From Kwoniella bestiolae CBS 10118 (Eukaryota; Basidiomycota; Tremellomycetes; Tremellales; Cryptococcaceae), in the NCBI RefSeq assembly GCF_000512585.2, contig NC_089244.1, forward strand, positions 186,001 through 250,000: a stretch of 64,000 bases of DNA. The letters are read 5' to 3'. The notes beneath the pieces are model-generated. The model had not been told where the DNA came from, made no database searches, and was given only the letters and a program-made list of their open reading frames with translations. Positions 10,539 through 20,159 of this stretch are shown here, one piece after another; the first letter of the stretch is position 1, and each line of letters begins with the position of its first letter. The translations under genes were made by a program, and so were the position numbers.

Positions 10539-12068
10539 ATGACATCCACATCGACACTTTCACCCCCATTCTCAGCCCTCCCCATCGACAAATCCGGTCC
10601 GCCCCTCAACGCCTGGGGTCTACACGGTCCCGAGGATGAGAAGGGCAGGTTGAACTTGATCACTCCAAAATGTGTTAAGAGGGGGACAGATACGATCACT
10701 GAGGGTGTGGTTGTGAATCTCAAGTGTGTCTGATCTATCTCAGCTCTAATTGCACGTTCATGATTCGCTAATTACAGTGGTATTCACAGTCTACCATTAT
10801 CCTTCAATCCAGTTCATGCCTCGCGAGCACCTATGGAACGTAAGATGTGAGCTTCGTACCATTCCCACTTATCCTACTGCCGATAATTTTCAACTTCCCC
10901 AGGGAAGGAGGCACCGGGAGTTGCACTGATGATAGTCCAATGTTACATGTGAAATAGAAAATGCTCGGGACACTCCAACGACGACATCTTAACATTCAAC
11001 ACGCAATGTTCGACGCAATGGGATGGACTCAGGCATTATGCGTATCAGAATTGGCCAGAAGAGGGCAAGTTCACGTAGGTCGTTTCGCTCTCTATCTCTC
11101 TTTTCGCCGCATATCTTCTGCAGGTCAGGCCGGAGGCAGAAAAGAGAAAATCGATGTTGACTATTGAGCTAGCTTCTACGGCGGCATGGATATCAAGGAG
11201 GCTAGTAATCCCAATATCAAGAAATACGGTGTGCATCGTGAGTCCGATCTCACATCTCTCCTACCATGTTCTCTTCCTAACCAAGAGTAGTCTCATCTGG
11301 GAAATCTCAATCTCATTCAAACCATACCATTGCATCCCAATCCAATGTAACCTAAGAATAAGCTGACTCACACACCCTTCCGATCCGTCTCCCAGACTAC
11401 GCCGAGAAACCCATAACCTCCCGCGCTCACCTCCTCGACATCCCCCTCTACCTCTCCACCCACAACCTCCCCCCGATCGAAGCATTCTCCAACGCCCACC
11501 CCATCCCCCTCTCCATCCTCCAAGCGTGCGCAGCGGAGTACAACGTAGATATCCAGCCGGGCGATATCCTACTGGTCCGAACGGGATTCACCGAGGCGAT
11601 CGAGGCGAAATCCCCCGAGGAGAGGGAAGGGTTGAAGAAGAGAGAGAAGAATGAGAGTTGTGGAGTTGAAGCGTCTGAGGAGTTGTTTGCGTGGCATTGG
11701 GATGAGGGGATTGCGGCTGTTGCTAGTGATTGGTGTGTTCTACTCTCCCTCTCTTCAGATCTCATGTTTATCGCTCTCTACTGTAGAATACGATTATCCT
11801 GCATGAAAGAATAAAATGCATCTTGCTAACTACCACTCTCACCTCTCACAGCCCATCATACGAGACCTGGCCTGTGGCACCCAACAAACTCTCATGCCAT
11901 CAAGTCTTCCTTGCCGGCTGGGGATTACCTATAGGCGAGCTATTTGATCTGCGTGAATTATCAAAACGATGCCAGAAGTATAAGAGATGGACATTCTTCT
12001 TCACTAGTATGGGACTGTACGTTGAGGGGGGTATCGCTACTCCCCCCAATGCCCAGGCTATTTTCTGA
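10539..12068 (+). CDS. Cyclase-family metal-dependent hydrolase (kynurenine formamidase-like)
   Basis: A member of the cyclase/kynurenine-formamidase fold family (Pfam cyclase). I chose the ATG at 10539, which follows a pyrimidine-rich leader. Six exons join in phase: 10539-10723, 10778-10846, 10958-11074, 11173-11237, 11396-11732 and 11852-12068, giving 329 aa. Recognisable blocks are NAWGLHGPEDEKGRLNLITP near the N-terminus, NDDILTFNTQCSTQWDGLRH in exon 3 (the region that in related enzymes bears metal ligands), FYGGMDIKEA, HLLDIPLYL, and QPGDILLVRTGFTEA. The end is CHQVFLAGWGLPIGELFDL followed by a Pro-rich tail. This arrangement is the fungal type seen near oxidative or catabolic genes. 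The exact substrate cannot be read from the sequence. The second intron boundary (10846/10958) is the least certain, since other AG sites lie nearby. Confidence 0.85.
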
Positions 12069-12313
12069 GAGTATACTAGTATCTGAAGACTAGGCCACTG
12101 GACGTGATAATTTGTAAATCTAGAGGGAAGGTAGGCTGAATCGATGATGTGCCGGCATAGCTGTGTTACCAAGTGTCAAAATGGGTGCATGTGAAGTATA
12201 ATACATAGTTATGTCTTTGTGTCATGTCATTAATGATGATATCTCATATCATATTGGATTGGGGAGGGCTCGTTATCGAGACACCGCTGAATGTAACCTT
12301 TACTCTGTCGGAA

Positions 12314-14159
12314 CTAGCTAGGGGCATCGAGAACCAATTCCATCTACAGCAGCGTTATCAGCTACACGCATCTATACGCAGCGTCTCGAGTGGTACGAGA
12401 TGAAGAAGGAAATCAGGACATTGGGATTGCGTGGCAGGCAGATATCTGGTGCACAAACTCACGAATTGATTGTAATCCAGCGTGATATGACCTTGACCAT
12501 TAACGTCGAGTCTGTAAAATCAAATCAGATCGAATCAGCTGACGAGTCTCTACATCCACCCATGCGATCGTCCCGAAACACATCGAATGCTCTAATCCTC
12601 CCTCTCGACCTATCCGATAAATGGTTAACAGAAGAGATAAAATACTCACCTCCTGAATCCCTCAGTATAATGTTTAACAGTCACACAAGCCATCAGAAAC
12701 CTATCAAAGCTTATCCCCTTGTTCTGCTGAGCGTTCACCGACGTAGGCGGAGGAGCGAATCGTTTTTCTACCAAGATAACCATCTCCTTGGGTAGGGAGA
12801 AACCGAATCCTAACAACGCGTTGTGCAGCTCTTTACGGTCGATTAGGCCAGAGTTGTCGCGGTCAAATCGGCGGAAAATCCCGTGCCAGTCCTGCGGGGG
12901 TTGGTGAGAAGTCAGCTATTACTCATACTTTCCTGTATATACGTTGTTCCTCAGTCAGCAACTCACCTGGATGTATCGATATAATCCTTCAAATTCCATA
13001 AAATTGATAGTACCGGATTTATCAGTGTCGAAGATATCTGGGAAGGGCAGGTGTACCATTGTCAGCTTCGAATGTCCTCTTGCATCTCTTTCAACCTCAA
13101 TCACTCACTCATTAGCTGATTAACATGATATATCGCGTCAGCTCATCTACTCTACGAAATTACCATTTTGGGAACAACTTACCATCTTCACCGCATCCTC
13201 CCTCGCATCCATCATCGTATCCTTCGCCAACAATCTCTGCAAATCATATGCGCTCAGATCACCCGTTCGAGAAGAATCGAATTGAGAGAACCTATCGATC
13301 ATAACACACAGGTATGATCAGTCTCGGTGACAGTGTTTATCAACAGTATAGCAACTGCCAAGCCATATCTCTTGGCATATCCCTTTTCGGAGAAGACGGC
13401 AACTCACATTCTCTGCAACTCAGCATCATCCGTACCTTGTTGTTGTTGCGGTGGTGGCGGAGGAGGACTATGTGATTGTTGCCATTGTTGTTGTTGCTGC
13501 ACAGGGGGAGGTTGGTTATATTGCTGATGATTTGATGATTGACTCCATCGTTGTTGTGGTGGTGGACCCTGCTGATGTTGGGGAGGAGGAGGGGGAGATT
13601 GGTATCCCTGTGGTGGACGACCCATCGAATTGGGTCTTTGACCATATCCACCTTGACCTGGTGGACCCTGCTGGTACTGTTGCTGCTGTTGTTGTCGGGG
13701 ATCAAACCCTCCCTGTTGAGGTGGGGGAGAAGCGTACTGTTGTCTTGGTGGAGGAGCGTTATATCCTTGGGTTTGCTGTTGGGGATGTTGGCCATACCCC
13801 CCTCCTCCAGGTGGTCCATGGTTCTGCTGCTGAGGTGGGGGTCGATGATACTGTTGTTGCTGTTGAGGCGGTGGTTGTTGCTGCTGGGGTGGTTGTGGGG
13901 AATTGGCTGCTTGAGCCTTAGCGGCTTCCTCAGCTTTCTTCTTGGCGTACCTCTCCTCGTATCTCCTTCTAGCTTCGTCACTTGCGCTCCCATACGGCGA
14001 GGGGGTAGCCATGAACCCACCTGGAGGGGGCATGTTCTGCTGTTGTCTCGGTGTGGGGTTTCGCTGAGAGGGTGGTTGAGGTGATGAAGTGTCTCTCATG
14101 GCTCGGTCTCCTATTGCAAAGGGGGAGTCTCCGCCTGAGGGTCTACCTAGGTATGCCAT
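12314..14159 (-). CDS. PEF1: Penta-EF-hand calcium-binding protein with a Pro/Gln-rich N-terminus
   Basis: A PEF-family protein (ALG-2/peflin/yeast Pef1 group), cytosolic Ca2+ sensors. Seven exons close in phase: 14159-13408, 13291-13183, 13115-13109 (7 nt), 13037-12967, 12891-12650, 12511-12463 and 12343-12314, giving 419 aa. Residues 1-250 are low-complexity Pro/Gln/Gly, with a basic helical patch RRRYEERYAKKKAEEAAKAQ near residue 70. Five EF-hands follow: loop 1 DSSRTGDLSAYD (256-267), loop 2 DTDKSGTINFME (293-304, canonical), loop 3 DRDNSGLIDRKE (323-334, canonical), a degenerate fourth around 360-375, and loop 5 DVNGQGHITLDY (396-407), used for dimerisation in the family. The microexon supplies the LMN that precedes IFDTD; without it the frame breaks. 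The final exon (MELVLDAPS) is the least certain part. The promoter is shared with SEC14. Confidence 0.9.
13109..13115 (-). other. 7-nt microexon of the PEF gene
   Basis: On the minus strand the sequence ttaatcag|CTAATGA|gtgagtgatt contains a 7-nt exon between a good acceptor and a good donor. It links AAG ATG (end of exon 2) to AT ATC TTC (exon 4), giving K-M-L-M-N-I-F. This is the residue spacing expected between EF1 and EF2 in PEF proteins. Joining the flanking exons directly shifts the frame. Confidence 0.8.
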
Positions 14160-14824
14160 TTTGGGGTTTGATTGAGGGGTAACTGGATGGGATTGGACGG
14201 AGTGAGGCGGGTTGGAAAGGAGGGGAAGAGGTGATTGCGATATTTATATTGGTCCGTAGAGTGAGATGGGGCGAGTGCGGTCGGAGCGGGCTGTGTCTGT
14301 GTGATGAAATTTAGTGAATAGATAGCTGTGTATGGTGACTATCTGTATGTGTATCTGTATGCTGTATGGGCGGTGATGATAAGATATATATACTGTAGTG
14401 TGCTGTGCCCAATGCTTAGAGAGTCGCGCTCGTCCCTCTCCGCTTTCTTTTGTTTATTTGTTTTGATTTCTCTCGATCGCTTATATCGTCATTCCCAATG
14501 CCATTAGCGGGATCAAATGTCCCATTACGAACATGATTAATTGATGACCTGTATTTGTCACTATTTATCCTAATTCAAGTCCATTGGTTTATGCCAGCAC
14601 GCGTCATATGGTGCTGTGTCACTAGTACTCCTCTCACTCTGTTCACTACTGTGTTGAGTTCTGAGTTCTTACGTTTGATCCTCTACCATCATCATCATCA
14701 TTAATTGATTGATAGGAAACACGTTTGATATTTATATCCACAGATATCGCATATATAGCATACACAGCTATCTCTCAAGAACTACACTCCCACTCTCTTT
14801 TCTTAGATAACATCAGAAATCACA
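14160..14824. promoter_or_regulatory. Divergent promoter region of the PEF gene and SEC14
   Basis: 665 bp between two divergent start codons. It is AT-rich, with several tatata words and a short CAT/ATC trinucleotide run near 14689-14702. No gene is seen. The promoter role is inferred from position. Confidence 0.5.
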
Positions 14825-14827
14825 ATG
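14825..14827 (+). other. First exon of SEC14 consisting only of the start codon
   Basis: The ATG at 14825 is followed at once by a GTAAGT donor. The next exon begins with TCTGCTCCAGCT at 14900, giving M-S-A-P-A. This is a coding exon of three nucleotides, with the rest of the exon being 5' leader. Confidence 0.8.
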
Positions 14828-16541
14828 GTAAGTAACAGTCATCCTCAATGGCACTCCCTCACACCTGACAGCTAAACCATGCTGATGATCCCTTTGTAGT
14901 CTGCTCCAGCTGCCAACGACCCCTTGTCAGGACACCCAGGACATCTGTAAGTCTACCCTACTCTACTCATATCTAATCCTCTCAATATGTTGGTATCATC
15001 ACATGCAGGTAAGTAGGAGCTATAGCTGATCATCGCAACAACAGCTCCGAAACCCAACAAGCCACCTTGACCAAATTCAGAGAAGAACTCACCGCCGAGG
15101 GATCCATCCCAGCTAACAGAGATGAAGTGGTGGCTACCCTGGGATACGACAGGTTCGACGATCAGACCCTTTTGAGATTCTTGAGAGCGAGAAAGTTTGA
15201 TATACCCAAGGCCAAGTTGATGTGGAATAATAATGAGAAGTGGAGGAAGGAGTTTGGGGCGGATGATATTGCTGCGTGAGTGCGACTCTCCAATATTATG
15301 TATCTAGGGTGGTTCGGGTTTTGGCTCTGGGAGGGATTCGGTCGGTCTGGTGGGATTGGAGAAGGCTTGATGGGAAAGACGATCCGAGCGTTGTGTGGGC
15401 TTGGGTATCATACCGTAGCCGCTCTTCTGCTCTTATGTATTTATCACTCCTTACATCTCCCCTACCATACTCGCACTAGCCCGATAATATCAATGTACTA
15501 ATTCTATAACCCCATACCATAGCAACGGCTACGATTACCCCGAGCTCCGCGAAGTAAACAAATACTACCCACAATTCTACCACAAGACCGACCGAGAAGG
15601 CCGACCGATATACATCGAGCAACTAGGTAAACTAGATATCAACAAGTTGTACGCTCTCACCACGCAAGATCGACAGCTCCACCACTTGGTGCACGAGTAC
15701 GAGAAATTTTTGAAATCTAGATTGCCCGCTTGTTCGAAGGAGGCGGGTCAGCTCGTGGAGACTTCGTGTACGATTTTGGATCTTTATAATGCGGGTATTA
15801 GCAGTTTTTATAAAGGTGGGTTTTTGGGTTTGGCTCATTCTTGCTCGCAGCCGAGACTCTGGGGAAGGAGAGTGGGGAGAGGGGGAGAAGGGAGTTTAGA
15901 CAAACTGGAGGGGGAGACGTGATAATTGTTTCACTGCACTTAGCGAGGATATGTACGGGTAGCTAATGCTTCGTTGATCTCACGCAGTGAAAGACTACGT
16001 CGGTGCTGCCAGTTCGATCGGACAAAACAACTGTGAGTGTGATTCACAGCTGGCTTGAATGCGTTGGTATCTGACTTGTTAGCTGATACCAATATGTTCT
16101 TAGACGTACGTGTATTCATCAACATTACCCTCCAAGAACGTATCGAAAGCATAGTAGAGATACGAGGTGTAGATCAATGGAAAGGGTTGGACTGACCACT
16201 GTTTGAATTTGCTGTTGATAGCCCGAAACCATGGGTCACATGTTCATCATCAACGTGAGTATCTTATTGTATTTTGCGCTGTCATGTAGAAGAGACATGC
16301 TGATCGCTGCCCTTGCTACCAGGCCCCATACCTCTTCTCAACAGTCTGGTCCCTAATCAAACCATGGCTAGACGAAGCTACCGTCCGCAAGATCCATATC
16401 CTCGGAAAGAACTACAAAACCGAATTACTCCAGTACATCCCCGAGGAGAACTTGCCCGCTGACTTGGGAGGGAAATGTAATTGTCCTGGGGGGTGTAGTT
16501 TGTCTGATGCTGGACCTTGGAACCCTAGTCCTGCTGCGTGA
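14825..16541 (+). CDS. SEC14: SEC14-type phosphatidylinositol/phosphatidylcholine transfer protein
   Basis: A CRAL-TRIO lipid-transfer protein that couples phosphatidylcholine and phosphoinositide metabolism at the Golgi. Eight exons join in phase: 14825-14827 (only ATG), 14900-14946, 15045-15275, 15523-15815, 15988-16032, 16104-16105 (2 nt), 16222-16254 and 16323-16541, giving 290 aa (yeast Sec14 is 304). Seen are the CRAL-TRIO N segment (DDQTLLRFLRARKFDIPKAK), the lipid-binding domain (DREGRPIYIEQLGKLDI, FYKVKDYVGAASSIGQNNYP), and the gate region (INAPYLFSTVWSLIKPWLDE, KIHILGKNYKTELLQYIPEE). The C-terminal CNCPGGCSLSDAGPWN is also typical of fungal Sec14. The exon model depends on an apparent 2-nt exon that completes the Tyr codon of NNYPETMGHMF. 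It is convergent with the GATA factor gene. Confidence 0.95.
16104..16105 (+). other. Apparent 2-nt microexon (AC) of SEC14
   Basis: Exon 5 ends with a lone T before gtgagtgtga at 16033. The sequence at 16101-16111 reads tag|AC|gtacgtg, and exon 7 starts cag/tag|CCCGAAACC at 16222. Only T+AC+CCC gives the conserved Y-P-E-T-M-G. Joining exon 5 directly to exon 7 shifts the frame. Confidence 0.6.
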
Positions 16542-17407
16542 TTTATATTCGCACGCAAAGGGGAGAGTGATGGGATGGGATGGGAACGATGATGCTGCAG
16601 ACGGAGGGAGGGATGGGTGTATGTTGTAGTATACGATACGATTGTGTTGCCTATAGAGCGGTGAGGGAGGTCAAGCTCAACCTTGCTTTATTATTCTATT
16701 ATCAAATACCAAATACAAATAGATAAAAATGTTTTTTACAATTGAATTGAATTTGCACATGACACATGAATTGGATATGCTCACGTACCATATATCATCC
16801 TACTCGCCTACTGTGTTGTACCCGTCAATATCTCACAGTAACTCATTTTGATCAGCGGAACATCCCTCGTGCAAATGGAGATACTGCATGTCATCCATAT
16901 ACCATATATCATATATTCATGTAAACTTGTCATATCATCATTCATATATACCGCACTACTCCTCGATTAAACCAACGTAAGATAAGATAATCTCCCAACC
17001 AAACCCATACATATATATTGTATAATTAAAATTCACAAACCGAAAATCAAAGACCAAAAATCAAAAGAGAACCTCAAATCCAAGAGAAGAGAAGAGAAAA
17101 TAGATGATGGTGTATCGTATCGTATTGTGTTGTGAAATTTCCAAATGAACAGGGAATAGGAAAAGAAAGCGGAAAGTGTCCGTTTGATGAAGGTGTAAAA
17201 GACCAAGATCAAGATCAAGTTATTCAAAAGAGATTCGTGTATGATGTATACTATCTTATATCAATAATTGTCGATTCGTCGTTATTCACATGTAAAAGTC
17301 GTGGTACCATCGTTGTCCGTTCGTTGATTCGTTATTTACATTACTGTAGGTGCGTCGAGTGGAGAGTCCTGTTACATGGATGGGTTATGATCAGGGGGAA
17401 GCGGGAA
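16542..17407. other. Convergent 3' region of SEC14 and the GATA factor
   Basis: 866 bp holding the two 3' untranslated regions. It is AT-rich with repeated catatat words around 16890-17030. No gene or RNA is seen. Confidence 0.5.
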
Positions 17408-20159
17408 TCAGATCTGTTCAGATTTCACAGTCGTACCATTCCCACTCCCATCTTCTTGAGCCTCAATCGCTTGACCACCTTCCTGGACAGTCGAGTTGGA
17501 ATTCGAGCCATTAGAAGATGACGATAAAGATGGTAATAGCTGTACGTCGGAATGTCGTCTCGCATTATTCCATGTCCCCATGGGATAACCATACCCATTA
17601 TTGTTGTTACTATTGTTGAATTGGTTGAACTGGGAGATCGGACCAGCAGAAGAAGGCATGATGGGGCTGAACTTGACCGGGTGCGAATACGTTCGTCGGT
17701 TCGCATAAGCGTGAGCATAGGGTGATGAGCCGTGTGAGTGGTATCCCACTCCTACTCCGACACCTCTGATGGGTGAAGAGGAGTAATCACCACCACTACC
17801 GTCGAGGGTGGTTGCAGAAGAGGACGAGACGGGAGTGTTAAGGAGATGTGAATGGGCGGATGGCGAAGTCTGATTCCACATTCCCGTACCCATGAATTTT
17901 CGAGGACCAGTGCTTGAGGGTCCGGAGGAAGGTAATAACGTTGAAGAGGGTGAGTGATAGCTGGGTGGGAATTGGAATGTGGCGGATACGGGAGTCGCTT
18001 GGGAATGTACGTTGGAGTCTGAGACAGAAGCAGAAGGCATACGTCAGCAACGATGACCTGCTTTACCAAGAAGGGTACATGTCCTGATCCAGCTATAGCT
18101 TAGAGACTTCTTACAAAGTTGAAGGCACTCACAAGGTGACAAAGGTACAGGACTTCCATCGCTATCATCCCTCATGACCTGTAGCTGGGGGGGAATCTCC
18201 CTTCGATACGAGACAGCACTGAGACCACCAGGAACGGGAGTTTGCTTTCTCAATTTCTGATCATCGTTCTGCGGTGGTCGAGGTTTGTGATGTGTTCTCT
18301 CGAAGATACCGCATTTGTTGCATAGCTGGTGATTAGAGGTATGATTAGCCACCGTCGCATTCTCAAAGCTCACTCGACGATCTGGTAGCGCTCACAATCT
18401 TACCAGGATGAAGGAGTGATTTCCTCCAACTAGGTGGCGACTTGTTCGTACAATTGTAGCACATCCTTTTGAGCTGAAGATCATCAATTGACAAGTCAGC
18501 TCGTCTCATTATTACTTAAAGTGTGATACAAAAATGGACCCACCTCAGGAGTCTGTTTGACTTCAGCATCAGTAGTATAAGTTACCGTACCATCACCACT
18601 CAGTTCATCACCACTATCACCCGTACTACCCTTTCCTTTCTTCATGATCTTAGGTTTCTCCTCGTCACTCGTAGAGTGCCTATCGGAATTGTCAGGCGAC
18701 AAGTCCAAACTTGGTCTATCCCACCTCTCGCCGTTCCCTCCGGCTGTGGTCGAGCTATGTTCACCGGGTGTGCTTGATCTTCTATCGGTTAATCTTGAGC
18801 CACTCTCACCTCCTCCGAGAATACCCAATGGTGAGATGGTACCTTGTCCATTACCGCTTATCCTGCTCCTCCCATCTGAAGTGGGCTGCCAAGAGGGAAA
18901 AGCCGAAGGTTGGATGGTACTGGGAGTACTAGGCTGATGAGGGGGAGGTTGTGCTCCGAAAGTTGGAGTACCGCCATTACTGTTTGACTGTTGATTGTTG
19001 TTAAACATGGGATAACCGCCAGAAGGAGTAGCAGATACTGGTGTCCACAGTTCGGAACCAGTGGAGGAAGAGGTAGAATTCTGGGCGATGTGACCGCTGG
19101 AATAGTAATTTGGTGATCGTTGATATGCCGAGTATTGATTCATGTTGGGGTAGGAGTAACCATAATGACTGTCGTTGTTGTTGAATGGGGGAGGGGCGGA
19201 GCTCGCATAAGGTGGATTGACTCTTGGGTCGGTATAGCCCGGCATACGTAAGGGTGGCAACATCATATTCGCACCGGAAGAAGAGGAGGTGGTGGTGGTC
19301 GAGGGTCCGAAGTGGGGTTGGACTTGAGGTAAAGTCTGAGTAGGACTGTAATGAGATTGCTGCATGTTGCTGGATGTCGGACCAATATGAACGTGGGCGG
19401 ATGGCGAGGAGATCGAAGTTCTAGTTGGGAGAATCAGAGCTTCAGTATTGAGATTGCGTAAGATAGATAGAAGAGGAGGAAGAACGAACGATTGAAGAGG
19501 TGGTGGCGGTACAGGACTCGTAGACTTGGGTGGCCAATTATATAGCTGACTGGGATTTAGTACACTGGGTTGAGTGGGGGAAGCGGTACTACGCCTGAGG
19601 AAGACATAGTGAAATGTAAGATGATGATCAGCTGGTCGATCCCTTTCATTATACATAAATACAGTTCAGGAATCTTATCAAAAGGGGAAAGATGGTAAGA
19701 ATAAGAAAGAACAGAAGGGCGTAAACAGACACAAGGCTGTGTAAGTTTGCTATCCTCTTTGGGCTTTCATGGAACATTGCTATGGGAAATGAGACGACGT
19801 GTCACTTACTCTTGGGAGATACCAGAAGAGAACTGCGCCTGAGTCTCACTCGTACCGTACGTGTATGATGCCGAGTGATGGTGGCTCGCAGGTGGTTTGG
19901 AGGCAGATGACATGGAAAGTGTCAGATTGGGCAAAATCCAGTCGTCGGTATAGGAGTTGAGAGGTCGATCGACAAGGTTGTATTCGTATTGGTGATCTGA
20001 CAAATTGCAAATAAAGTTGCCACCCGATGCAGACGGTGTGGGATGGAAGGAGGGAGAGTGGTCTGGTAAAGGTGAAGGTGGATTATTGAATATTATCGAT
20101 TGTTGATGGTGCAAGTTAAAGAGATGAGGATGAATGGGTGGAAACAGATAATCACTCAT
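17408..20159 (-). CDS. GATA-type zinc-finger transcription factor
   Basis: A nuclear DNA-binding regulator of 760 aa. Five exons join in phase: 20159-19810, 19594-18544, 18473-18396, 18325-18133 and 18018-17408. The single zinc finger is split by an intron: CYNCTNKSPPSWRKSLLHPG (Cys472, Cys475) joins LCNKCGIFERTHHKPRPPQ (Cys495, Cys498). This is C-x2-C-x19-C-x2-C, longer than the x17/x18 of classic GATA fingers. A basic tail QNDDQKLRKQ follows. The rest is Ser/Pro/Asn-rich and probably disordered, with an acidic Ser-rich segment (DSGDELSGDGTVTYTTDAE) just before the finger. The NKCGIFERTH form recalls the Cryptococcus Gat201/Gat204-like group, but I would not assign an orthologue. Upstream lies an unusually long gene-free region. 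Confidence 0.88.

Noticed and set aside
13451..14084. Long plus-strand frames opposite the PEF gene (Val/Asp/Leu-rich)
   Set aside because: They are antisense shadows of the CAG/CAA/CCN-rich polyGln-Pro coding DNA of the PEF gene.
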